A DNA stretch of 52,249 nt from Rhodospirillales bacterium Ga0074136 (GTDB lineage Bacteria > Pseudomonadota > Alphaproteobacteria > Acetobacterales > Acetobacteraceae), in assembly GCA_001464375.1 (NCBI GenBank), contig LNEW01000112.1, positions 1 to 52,249 on the forward strand, given 5' to 3'. Position numbers and translations under genes: made by a program. Every line of letters starts with the position of its first letter. The stretch's first letter is position 1. Below the pieces are notes generated by a model. That model did no database searches, was not told where the DNA came from, and saw only the letters and a program-made list of their open reading frames with translations. Shown here piece by piece: positions 43,028 to 51,431 of this stretch.

Positions 43028-44001
43028 GCGTAGGCCGCGAAGGCGCGCGCCGCCGCCTCCCGCCCGCCGCCGCCGCGCAACACCAACGCCAGCAACAGCC
43101 GCGCCTTGAGCGCGCCCAGGATCCCCGCCGGGATGGCGCCGCGCGCGATCAGGTCGATCTCGCCGCCCGGATAGCCGTAGGTTTCCGTGAAGACCGGCCC
43201 GGCGGCGGAGCGCGACGCCAGCACCACCGGGATGCACGCGGCCAGCGCGCCGACTGCCTTGGCCGCGTCCGCCGGCACATGCCCCGCGCCCATGCCGGCG
43301 ATCACGGCGCCCGCATAGCCAAGCCCGGGCAGCGCCGCGAGTACCCGCCCATCATCGCCCATCGCCCAGGTCACCAGCGCGACATGTGCGGGCGGCCCAT
43401 CGGCGGCCGGCAGCACCGGCATCCGACCCACACGCGCATGGATGCGCGGGCGCCCTTCCGCCACCGCCCCGATCGGCCCGACCAGCGGAGAGGCGAAGGC
43501 CGAGGGCAGCGTCGTATGCGTCTTCTGCACGAAGCGCGCGGCGTGGATGTCGTAGTTCAGCACCGCCAGCGCGCCCAGCCCGCGCGCCGTGTCGCTGACC
43601 GCCACGCGCGCGGCGGCGAGCAGGTTCGCCGGCCCATCCGCGCCCGGCGCATCGGCGCCGCGCATCGCGCCGGTCATCACCACCGGCTTGTCGCCGCCCA
43701 CCAGCACATCCAGGATGAACGCGCTCTCCTCGATCGTGTCGGTGCCCTGGATGACCACGGCGCCGTCGACACCCTCCGCGAAGGCGACCTCGATGCGCCG
43801 CGCGACATCCACCAGGATGGCGGGCGTGAGCGAGGGGCTCGGCAGGCGCGCTGCGCTCTCGGCCTCGATGTGCGCAACGGTCGCAAGCTCGGGCACCGAG
43901 GCCACCAGCTCCGCCGCGCCCAGCTTCGGCGCGATGCCCCCGCCGGCGGACGGCAGCATCGTGATGGTGCCGCCCAACGAGAGCATGAGAAGCCGCTTCA
44001 C
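43024..44001 (-). CDS. L-asparaginase (Asn/Gln amidohydrolase)
   Basis: A 325-aa asparaginase with both active-site threonine motifs: LSLGGTIT (Thr12) near the N-terminus and VVIQGTDTIEE (T87-D88). DGPANLLAAARVA and AGMGAGHVP are also typical. No signal peptide, so cytoplasmic. GTG start at 44001 preceded by AGGAGG, overlapping the MFS stop by 4 bases (GTGA). Releases ammonia from asparagine, in an operon with glutaminase. Confidence 0.9.
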   Translation of the reverse strand: MKRLLMLSLGGTITMLPSAGGGIAPKLGAAELVASVPELATVAHIEAESAARLPSPSLTPAILVDVARRIEVAFAEGVDGAVVIQGTDTIEESAFILDVLVGGDKPVVMTGAMRGADAPGADGPANLLAAARVAVSDTARGLGALAVLNYDIHAARFVQKTHTTLPSAFASPLVGPIGAVAEGRPRIHARVGRMPVLPAADGPPAHVALVTWAMGDDGRVLAALPGLGYAGAVIAGMGAGHVPADAAKAVGALAACIPVVLASRSAAGPVFTETYGYPGGEIDLIARGAIPAGILGALKARLLLALVLRGGGGREAAARAFAAYA

Positions 44002-45644
44002 GCCGCCTGTTCCTCCTCGCGCCGGCCTGGCGGCGGCGGTCGCAGCCCGTCCGGGATCTCGCCCGGACGGTAGGCCGGCAGGCGGGAGGCGGGGATGATC
44101 GCCAGCGCCGCGACGAAGGCCATGATCAGCAGCCCGATCTTGAGCGACTGCAACCGTGCCTCGGTATTCACGCGCACCGCTTCCGCCACCTGGTCCGGCG
44201 CGGCGCCGGTGCGTTCCATGATGGACAGCAGCCGGTCGTTGCTGACGAAGTTGATGCTGTCGAGGTCGATCTGTGTCACCACCATCGGCGGCAGCGCCGG
44301 GTTCTCGGCAATGCGGTACAGGATGCCGGCCGACAACAGCCCGACCAGCAGCGCGCCTGCCACCGCCGTGCCGACGCCCGCCGCCAGGTTCTGCGTGGTG
44401 CCCCGCAACGAGCCGACATCGCCCGCCAATTCCTTCGGTGCGGCGGTGACGAGCACGTTGAATACCAGCGTGACCAGCGCGCCCTGCCCGATGCCGAAGG
44501 TGACCAGCCCCAGCATCACCGGAATCGCCGACCAGTCGTTGCGCACCACATAGGCGAGCCACAGCAACCCCACCACGCACAGCGCGAAGCCGGCCTGCGC
44601 GATGCGCCGCGGCGGAACCTTGGGATACAGCCGCACCACCAGCATGGCGGTGAAGAACACCGTCAGGTTGAAGGGCATCATGGCGATCGCGGTTTCGATC
44701 GGCGTGCGCCCCTGCACGATCTGGATGTACAGCGGCACCGTGAAGTTCAGCATGGCCTCGAGCCCGACCACCGTGAACATGGCGTAGACCGCCGCGCGTT
44801 CCTCGCTGCTGGTGATCACGCGCAGGTCGAGCAGCGGCGTCCCGCCCCTCGCCGCCACGCGCTTGCACCAGGCGATGAACACCTGCAGCAGGATGATGCC
44901 GGTCACGATCATGATCGGCGCCGGCGACATGCCCATGATGTCGAAGGGTGCGCCGGGGCGCGCCACGCCCAGGCCCCAGCGGTTCAGGTTGTTGAAGCCG
45001 AACACCACCATGATGATCGCGGCCGCGGCGAGCACCACGCCGACGATGTCGATCTTCACCTCGGGCCGCGACTCCTCGGGCTTGAGCTTGAAGGACAGCC
45101 AGAACACCACGCCGGCGGCGATCACCAGGATGCCGAAGACCGGCCGCCAGCCGATGAAGGTGCCGAGCATCCCGCCGATGAGGAAGGCCGCCACGCCGGC
45201 CGCCGCGCGCGCCGAACCGAGCGCACCCACGGCGGTCGCCTGCTGCGGCCCGCGGTAATGATGCGCGATCAGCGCCACCAGCGCCGGCACGATCACCGCC
45301 GCCGCCAGCCCCGCCAGCAACTGCGCCACCAGCATGAAGGTCGCCGCCGGGGCGATCACCATCAGGATCTGCGCGATTCCGAACAGCCCGACCACCACGC
45401 GGAACACCGCGGTCGATCCGAAGCGCTGCACCAGCTTGGCACCCAGCATCACGAAGCCCGCGACGGACAGCGAATACATCACGATGCCGGTGGCAATCGT
45501 GGTCGGCGGCACGCCGAAGCTGGACACCATGCCGGCCAGCGAGACCGGCAGCGCGGCCACGTTGAAGGACATCAGCATCTGCCCGAGCGCGATGGCGATC
45601 ATCGGCACCCAGGATTCGCGCGGTGCCTCGGTCGTGCTGCTCAT
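43998..45644 (-). CDS. MFS transporter (DHA2-like, 14 TM)
   Basis: A 548-aa major facilitator with about 14 membrane segments. It has a long hydrophilic stretch (LYRIAENPALPPMVVTQIDLD...VNTEARLQS) before the last helix, as in DHA2 drug/proton antiporters, and a proline/arginine/glutamate-rich C-terminal tail. Substrate unknown; its position between glutaminase and asparaginase suggests an amino acid, amide or related compound rather than a drug (inference). It starts 13 bases after the glutaminase stop. Confidence 0.85.
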   Translation of the reverse strand: MSSTTEAPRESWVPMIAIALGQMLMSFNVAALPVSLAGMVSSFGVPPTTIATGIVMYSLSVAGFVMLGAKLVQRFGSTAVFRVVVGLFGIAQILMVIAPAATFMLVAQLLAGLAAAVIVPALVALIAHHYRGPQQATAVGALGSARAAAGVAAFLIGGMLGTFIGWRPVFGILVIAAGVVFWLSFKLKPEESRPEVKIDIVGVVLAAAAIIMVVFGFNNLNRWGLGVARPGAPFDIMGMSPAPIMIVTGIILLQVFIAWCKRVAARGGTPLLDLRVITSSEERAAVYAMFTVVGLEAMLNFTVPLYIQIVQGRTPIETAIAMMPFNLTVFFTAMLVVRLYPKVPPRRIAQAGFALCVVGLLWLAYVVRNDWSAIPVMLGLVTFGIGQGALVTLVFNVLVTAAPKELAGDVGSLRGTTQNLAAGVGTAVAGALLVGLLSAGILYRIAENPALPPMVVTQIDLDSINFVSNDRLLSIMERTGAAPDQVAEAVRVNTEARLQSLKIGLLIMAFVAALAIIPASRLPAYRPGEIPDGLRPPPPGRREEEQAA

Positions 45645-45657
45645 GCTGCGCTCCGCG

Positions 45658-46662
45658 TCACGCCTCGGGGGCCGAGGCGAAAAGGTTGAGACCAAGGCGT
45701 TCCGACAGGAATTTCGTGACCAGCTGCCCGCGCACCGAATTGCCCGCGGCATCGAGCGGCGGAGAAAACGTGCCGAGACCCCCCTTGCCCGGGGAGATCG
45801 TGACCAGACCGCCGGCCACGCCGCTTTTCCCGGGCAGGCCGACTTCGTACAGCCAGTCACCCGACTGTTCGTACAGGCCCGCCGTCGCCATCACCGCCAG
45901 AACGCGACGGCAGCGGTCCGCATCCACCACGCGTTCCTTCGTCACCGGGTTCACCCCGCCATCGGCGAGCGTGGCGCCCATCACGGCCAGGTCGCGCGCG
46001 GTCACGTTCAGCGCACATTGGCGCGTGTAGATGTCCGTCGCCTCGTCCGGATCGGAATACAGCCGGCCATAGCCCAGCAGCAGCCGGGCAATGCCCTGGT
46101 TGCGCTGGTTGGTCGCGGCTTCGGATTCGTAGACGTCGTTGTCCAGTTCCAACTCCCGCCCGGCAAAGCGCGACAGTCCGTCGCGGACGAAGCGCCAGCG
46201 TTCCTCGGCGTTGGCGCCGGGGGCCAGGCTGGTGGTGGCGATCGCTCCCGCATTCACCATCGGGTTCATGGTTCGGTCGGCGTTGAGTTCGATCGCCATG
46301 ACCGAGTTGAACGGCAGGCCGGTGGCGTTCACCCCCACGGCCGCGCGCGCCCGCCCGCCGCCCAGCGCCTGGCAGACCAGCGCGAAGACGAAGGGCTTGG
46401 AGATCGACTGGATCGAGAAGGGCCGCTCGGCATCGCCCGCGGAAAACACCTGCCCGCCCACGCCGCAGACGCTGATGCCGAACCAGTCGGCGGAGGCCTT
46501 CGCCAGGGCGGGGATGTAGTCGGCGACCGTGCCCTCGGCCACCGTGGCGTAGCGTTCCCGCGCCTCGGCCACCAGCGCGGCGACGGTCTCGGCCTCCGGC
46601 AGCCGCCCGGTCGATACGGCGGCCGGCCCGAGCGCCTCCTCACCGTGCAGGCGGTCATGCAT
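45658..46662 (-). CDS. glsA: Glutaminase A
   Basis: Hydrolyses glutamine to glutamate and ammonia. The 334-aa product has the beta-lactamase-like SxxK active site in FSIQSISKPFVFAL (S86, K89), GLPFNSVMAIEL, NPMVNAGAI and CALNVTARDLAVMGATLADGGVNP. AGGA lies 9 bases before the ATG. First gene of the minus-strand operon glsA-MFS-asparaginase-lpxR-like. Confidence 0.94.
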   Translation of the reverse strand: MHDRLHGEEALGPAAVSTGRLPEAETVAALVAEARERYATVAEGTVADYIPALAKASADWFGISVCGVGGQVFSAGDAERPFSIQSISKPFVFALVCQALGGGRARAAVGVNATGLPFNSVMAIELNADRTMNPMVNAGAIATTSLAPGANAEERWRFVRDGLSRFAGRELELDNDVYESEAATNQRNQGIARLLLGYGRLYSDPDEATDIYTRQCALNVTARDLAVMGATLADGGVNPVTKERVVDADRCRRVLAVMATAGLYEQSGDWLYEVGLPGKSGVAGGLVTISPGKGGLGTFSPPLDAAGNSVRGQLVTKFLSERLGLNLFASAPEA

Positions 46663-46920
46663 GGCGGCGGTCCTGCGTCACGCTCGGTTCCTCCCCGGGG
46701 CGCGCCTTTTGCGGCGCGCGCATCTGGCCATGTTAGCCCCCCCGCCGCCAGGACAGATCGGCGCAGCGTCCCCGCCTTGGGCGGGACGTTCCAGGCCACC
46801 GCTTGACGCCCGCCTTGGCATGCGGATGGTGCGAAGGCCGCGGGACCGAACCGCGGGCGCGCGCGACGGGACCATCGGGATAGCAGGGCGGGACGATTGG
46901 CGTCGGTGTTGGGTCGGATC
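46663..46920. other. Divergent gap with two hairpins
   Basis: A 258-base gap between glsA and the methyltransferase gene. It contains a 7-bp GC stem with loop TTTTGC (46700-46719) and a second hairpin (CCCGCC-TTG-GGCGGG, 46771-46785, extended with one bulged base). Both could be structured leader elements or part of promoters; no clear -35/-10 was seen. Confidence 0.35.
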
Positions 46921-48057
46921 ATGCCTGGCTGGTGGCGGCGTTGGCGCCGGGCGGCGCGGGTGCGCCAGGCGCATCGCCTGCTCAACCTGTTCGACGCCGG
47001 CGACGCGGACCTGTCCGCGCGCTTCCGCCGGGTGGTCAGCGAGGCGGTCGGGCACCACCTGGCCTCCCCCACCGACGCGTCCGGGCGCCCTCGCACGGAT
47101 AGCCTCAGCATCCTGTTGCGCGACGTGCCGCTCACCACCGGCAACGTGAAGATGCTGGCGGCGCAGCTGGCGCAGCGCCAGGCGGCGGCGGTGCCCGAGG
47201 CGCCGGCGCCGGCCCGGCCGCGGCGCATCGGACTGGCAGGGCGGGTCTGCCGGCAGATCGACATCGAACGCCCCTGGATGCGGCACTGGTTCGGGGTGCT
47301 CGGCATGGCGCCGTCCTATCACCGCAAGGCATGGGAGAGCGCCTTCGTGCTGCAGGGGCTGTGGGAGGCCGGGATGCTCGCACCCGGTCGCCGCGGCCTC
47401 GGCTTCGCGGTGGGGCGCGAACCGCTGCCCTCCATCCTGGTCGCGCGCGGGGCCGAGGTGCTCGCGACCGACCTCGATGCCGGCGACGCGCGCGCCGCCG
47501 CCTGGGCCGGTACGAACCAGAACGCGGCGCGGGTCGAGGACCTGTTCCGTCCGCGCCTGGTCGACCACGACGACTTCCTGGCGCGCTGCGCCTTTCGCGC
47601 GGTCGACATGAACGCGGTGCCGGCCGACCTCGCCGGCGGCTTCGACTTCGTCTGGTCGACCTGTTCCTTCGAACATCTCGGGTCGATCGAGCGCGGCCTC
47701 GATTTCGTGGTGGCGGCGATGGCCTGCCTCAAGCCCGGCGGTGTCGCCGTCCACACCACGGAGTTCCGCCTGGATGGCGAGGGTCCACGCCTCGACAACT
47801 GGAACACGGTGCTGTTCGGCCGGCAGGACATGGAGGCGTTGGCCGCCCGCCTCGCCGAGCGCGGCCACGTCATGGCGCCGATCGACTACGGTCCCGGGCG
47901 CGGTGTGCTCGACGGCTACGTGGACGTGCCGCCCTATGGCCGGCAACGCATGGACGGCTTCGTGCTGCCCGTGGCACCGCACCTGCGCCTGAGCGTGGAC
48001 GGCATCCCGGCCACCTCGATCGGCCTCGTCATCCGGGCTGGGGCGGGCGCCGGCTGA
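46921..48057 (+). CDS. SAM-dependent methyltransferase-like protein
   Basis: A 378-aa protein. The N-terminal ~115 residues are basic and helical (PGWWRRWRRAARVRQAHRLLNLF) and not recognised. The C-terminal half is a class I methyltransferase: GLGFAVGREPLPSILVARGAEVLATDLD (SAM-binding loop and acidic residue), FDFVWSTCSFEHLGSIERGLDFV (motif IV-like), LKPGGVAVHTTEF. An ATG at 46921 is chosen; a TTG at 46897 would add eight residues. Convergent with hldE, 30 bases apart. Substrate unknown; an envelope polysaccharide role is possible from context only. Confidence 0.72.
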   Translation: MPGWWRRWRRAARVRQAHRLLNLFDAGDADLSARFRRVVSEAVGHHLASPTDASGRPRTDSLSILLRDVPLTTGNVKMLAAQLAQRQAAAVPEAPAPARPRRIGLAGRVCRQIDIERPWMRHWFGVLGMAPSYHRKAWESAFVLQGLWEAGMLAPGRRGLGFAVGREPLPSILVARGAEVLATDLDAGDARAAAWAGTNQNAARVEDLFRPRLVDHDDFLARCAFRAVDMNAVPADLAGGFDFVWSTCSFEHLGSIERGLDFVVAAMACLKPGGVAVHTTEFRLDGEGPRLDNWNTVLFGRQDMEALAARLAERGHVMAPIDYGPGRGVLDGYVDVPPYGRQRMDGFVLPVAPHLRLSVDGIPATSIGLVIRAGAGAG

Positions 48058-48087
48058 GAGTTGCGCCCCGCGCCAGGGTCGCGCGCC

Positions 48088-49581
48088 TCAGCCGCGGATG
48101 CGTGCCACCGTCGCCGTGGTGGAATTGCCCGGCAGCAGTTGCGCCAGCTTCACCTGCCCACCGTAATCCAGCACGATGTCGCCGCCCACCACCTGTTCCA
48201 CCGTGTAGTCTGCGCCCTTCACCAGCACGTCAGGGCGCAGGGTGCGGATCAGTTCGATCGGCGTGTCCTCGTCGAACAGCGCGACGCAGTCGACGGTGGC
48301 CAATGAGGCCAGGACCGCGGCGCGCGCGGCCTCATGCTGGATCGGGCGCGCCGCGCCCTTCAGCCGCTTCACGCCGGCATCGGTGTTCAGCCCCACCACC
48401 AGCCGGTCGCACCAGGACCGTGCCTGTTCCAGCAGGTGGACATGGCCGGGATGCAGCAGGTCGAAGCAGCCATTCGTGAAGCCCACGCGCCAGCCACGGC
48501 GGCGCCAGCGTTCCACCTGTTCCAGCGCGGCGGTGCGCGACATCACCTTGCGCAGCGCGCCGCGCTCGGGCGTCAGCGCCTCGAGCAGGTCCTCCTCGCG
48601 CGCCACGGCGGTGCCGACCTTGCCGACCACGATGCCGGCGGCAATATTGGCCAGCCGCGCCGCGACCGGGAGGTCGAGCCCGCCGGCCAGACCGGCCGCG
48701 AGCGTCGCCACCACGGTATCACCGGCGCCGGAGACGTCGTGCACCTCCTCGGCCTCCGCGGGGAAATGATGGACCCGCGCGCCGTCGAGCAGCGTCATGC
48801 CGTCCTCGCTGCGGGTCACCAGCACGGCGCCGAAGCCGTGCGCGGCCTGCAAGGCACGCATGGCGTCGAGGATGGCGTCCTCGGTGTCCACGGGCAGGCC
48901 GGTCGCTTCGGCCAGTTCGGCGCGGTTCGGTGTCACGATGTCGGCACCGGCATAGCGGGCGTAGTCGCGCCCCTTGGGGTCGACCACCACGCGGCGCCCT
49001 GCTGCCTGCGCCGCGTCGATCAGCCGCTTCGCCGTGGCGCCGTCCAGCACGCCCTTGCCGTAGTCCGACAGCACCAGGATGGCGGTGGCGGCCACGGCGT
49101 CGCCGGCGATCTTGACCATGCGGTCCGCCAGGCGCGGATGGATGCCCTGCACCACTTCCTGGTCGGCGCGCAGCATGTGCTGGCCGTTCGCGATGAAGCG
49201 TGTCTTGGTGGTGGTGTGGCGCCCACCCTGCACCAGCAGCCAGGGCTCGACGCCCGGCTGGCCGCCGATCAGCCCGGTGAGGTCGCTGCCCGCCTGGTCG
49301 TCGCCAACGACCGAGACAAAGGCGACCGCCGCGCCGACCGCGGTCAGGTTGCGCACCACGTTGCCGGCGCCGCCGGGCATCGCGACCTCGCGCTCCACTG
49401 CCAGCACCGGCACCGGGGCCTCGGGGCTGATGCGGCGCACCACGCCATAGACGTATCGGTCGAGCATGGCGTCGCCGACCACCAGCACGGAGGCGCGTTT
49501 GAGCGCCCGCACCGCAGCGATGAGATCGGCCAGGGAAATTTCCGGCATTGGCCGGTGGTCGTCGGAGGCAGGGCCTTCCAT
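48088..49581 (-). CDS. hldE: Bifunctional D-glycero-beta-D-manno-heptose-7-phosphate kinase / heptose-1-phosphate adenylyltransferase
   Basis: Two steps of ADP-L-glycero-D-manno-heptose synthesis for LPS inner core. The 497-aa product has an N-terminal PfkB-type kinase (VVGDAMLDRYVYG, MPGGAGNVVRNL, and the catalytic VSGAGDTVVATL) and a C-terminal nucleotidyltransferase (GFTNGCFDLLHPGHVHLLEQA with HxGH). It starts at an ATG with AGGG about 9 bases upstream, though a later MPEISL start is conceivable. Divergent from the CoA-transferase gene. Confidence 0.95.
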   Translation of the reverse strand: MEGPASDDHRPMPEISLADLIAAVRALKRASVLVVGDAMLDRYVYGVVRRISPEAPVPVLAVEREVAMPGGAGNVVRNLTAVGAAVAFVSVVGDDQAGSDLTGLIGGQPGVEPWLLVQGGRHTTTKTRFIANGQHMLRADQEVVQGIHPRLADRMVKIAGDAVAATAILVLSDYGKGVLDGATAKRLIDAAQAAGRRVVVDPKGRDYARYAGADIVTPNRAELAEATGLPVDTEDAILDAMRALQAAHGFGAVLVTRSEDGMTLLDGARVHHFPAEAEEVHDVSGAGDTVVATLAAGLAGGLDLPVAARLANIAAGIVVGKVGTAVAREEDLLEALTPERGALRKVMSRTAALEQVERWRRRGWRVGFTNGCFDLLHPGHVHLLEQARSWCDRLVVGLNTDAGVKRLKGAARPIQHEAARAAVLASLATVDCVALFDEDTPIELIRTLRPDVLVKGADYTVEQVVGGDIVLDYGGQVKLAQLLPGNSTTATVARIRG

Positions 49582-49609
49582 GCATTAGCCCTACCCCGGC
49601 GGAGTATTG

Positions 49610-49629
49610 CAGCGCAAGGTAACGCGCTG
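49610..49629. promoter_or_regulatory. Inverted repeat CAGCGC-N8-GCGCTG
   Basis: Perfect 6-bp arms with an 8-base spacer, 29 bases upstream of the hldE ATG in the 201-base divergent gap to the CoA-transferase. Possible operator; symmetry only. Confidence 0.3.
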
Positions 49630-49782
49630 TGGAACCGGGCAGGGCGCCGCGGATGGTCCGTTGCGGCCGGCAGCCCTGCGCCAACTCGGGCGATTCGGGC
49701 CGATTGACCCGGCCGGCGGAATTCTGGGAGACAGGCCGCCATCGCCCGGCCACGCGCCGGCGCGGGGGCCAGGGAGCGCGGC

Positions 49783-51117
49783 ATGCAGACCACCACCGGC
49801 GGCAAGACGCCGCGCCACGTCACGCCGGAACAGGCAGCCGCCTTGGTGCGCCCGGGCGATTGGCTGGACTACACGACGGGCTTCAACCAGCCCGACGCCT
49901 TCGACCGCGCACTCGCCGCCCGCGCTGCCGACCTGCACGATGTGAACATCCGCAATTGCCTGTCCATGCGCCCGCGTGCCGTGCTGGAGGCCGATCCCCA
50001 GGGAAGCCGTTTCCGCGTCTTCAACTGGCATTTCTCCGGCTATGACCGCCGCATGCACGATGCCGGGCGGGTCAGCTACATCCCGTGCAACCTCGGCGAA
50101 ATACCGGACTACTACCGCCGCTTCATCGACCGCGTGGACATCGCGGTCATGAAGGCGGCGCCGATGGATGCGGATGGATTCTTCAACCTCGGCCCGCTCT
50201 GCCTGTGGCACCCGGCGGTGATCGAGCGCGCGACGGTGCTGGTGCTCGAGATCGCGCCGCGCATGCCCTGCGTGGTCGGCCCCGAGGTGCGTGTCCATCG
50301 CAGCCATGTCGACTTCCTGGTCGACGGCGAGGACGGCCCGATGCCCGAACTGCCGAATGCCGAGGCGACGGATGCGGACCGTGCCGTCGCGCGCCTGATC
50401 GCGAACGAGGTCGAGGATGGCGCCTGCCTGCAGGTCGGCATCGGCGGCATGCCCAATGCCGTGACCACGCTGCTGCTGCACAGCGGGGTCAAGGACCTGG
50501 GCATCCATACCGAGATGCTGAACGACGGCCTGGTCGAACTGTACCGCGCCGGACGCGTCAGCGGCGCGCGCAAGGCGACCGACCAGGGACTGGTCACCTA
50601 CAGCTTCGCGCTCGGCAGCCAGGCTACCTACGAGACGCTGCATGGCAACGCCGACTTCATGTGCCGTACGGTGGATGCCACCAATCTTCCGGACATCATC
50701 GCCGCGAACGACCGGGTCGTGGCGATCAACAACACCACGCAGGTGGACCTGCAGGGCCAGGCCGCATCGGAATCCGACGGCCACCGCCACATCTCCGGCA
50801 CCGGCGGGCAGTTGCAGTTCGTCCGCGGCGCCTATGCGTCGAAAGGGGGCAAGTCCTTAATCTGCCTGGCCTCCACCTATGAGCGGAAGGGCGTGCGAAA
50901 GAGCCGGATCGTGCCAGCGCTGACGCCAGGCAACATCGTCACGACGCCACGGTCCGACATGATGTACGTGGTGACCGAATACGGCATCGTGAACCTGAAG
51001 GGGAAATCGGTGCCTGAACGCGCGACGGCGCTGATCAGCCTCGCACACCCGGATTTCCGCGAGGATCTGTCGCGCGAGGCGCATGAGCGCGGCATCATTC
51101 CGCGCCGCTTCGTCTGA
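49783..51117 (+). CDS. Acetyl-CoA hydrolase/CoA-transferase family protein (4-hydroxybutyrate CoA-transferase-like)
   Basis: A 444-aa class I CoA-transferase. The catalytic Glu is in GIHTEMLNDGLVELY (E244), with the CoA-binding GGQLQF and GIGGMPNAVTTLL motifs. The ending TEYGIVNLKGKSVPERATALISLAHPDFREDL is characteristic. The acyl substrate cannot be read from sequence. GGGAG lies before the ATG. Monocistronic, followed by 314 bases without a gene. Confidence 0.88.
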   Translation: MQTTTGGKTPRHVTPEQAAALVRPGDWLDYTTGFNQPDAFDRALAARAADLHDVNIRNCLSMRPRAVLEADPQGSRFRVFNWHFSGYDRRMHDAGRVSYIPCNLGEIPDYYRRFIDRVDIAVMKAAPMDADGFFNLGPLCLWHPAVIERATVLVLEIAPRMPCVVGPEVRVHRSHVDFLVDGEDGPMPELPNAEATDADRAVARLIANEVEDGACLQVGIGGMPNAVTTLLLHSGVKDLGIHTEMLNDGLVELYRAGRVSGARKATDQGLVTYSFALGSQATYETLHGNADFMCRTVDATNLPDIIAANDRVVAINNTTQVDLQGQAASESDGHRHISGTGGQLQFVRGAYASKGGKSLICLASTYERKGVRKSRIVPALTPGNIVTTPRSDMMYVVTEYGIVNLKGKSVPERATALISLAHPDFREDLSREAHERGIIPRRFV

Positions 51118-51431
51118 CGCCGCGTCTGCCGACTGCCGCAAAGGCGGGGCGGTCGGCGCAAGGACAGGCGGCACAGCAGGGCGCCTGCGGCGCCACGCGA
51201 GTCAACGGGCAGGAGGTGGACACAGGAACTGTCCCTTCGCACCCGCTGGGCGACGTGCGGGGCATCGCGAAGCCAGGCTGCGGGGGCTGGGCTTGAATGG
51301 CGTCGGACTCCGAGCCGCACAGGGTTGCCGCATTTTTGGCAGTCGCACCCTCCGCCAGGACGTAGCCTGGGCGCCTGCGTGGCGGCACACTGCTGCTTCG
51401 CTTCGCAAATCCGCCTGAGGCTCCAGCCACC
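51118..51431. other. Non-coding gap with small inverted repeats
   Basis: No credible gene. It contains a hairpin GGCGCC-TGC-GGCGCC (51180-51194), a possible terminator of the CoA-transferase gene, and an imperfect palindrome GGACA-N7-TGTCC (51218-51234) beside AGGAGG. The texture differs from both flanks and could be a remnant of a mobile element, but no transposase similarity or terminal repeats could be recognised. Confidence 0.35.
51180..51194 (+). terminator. Possible terminator hairpin after the CoA-transferase gene
   Basis: Perfect 6-bp stem (GGCGCC arms) with a 3-base loop, 63 bases after the stop codon, without a T-run. Confidence 0.3.
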
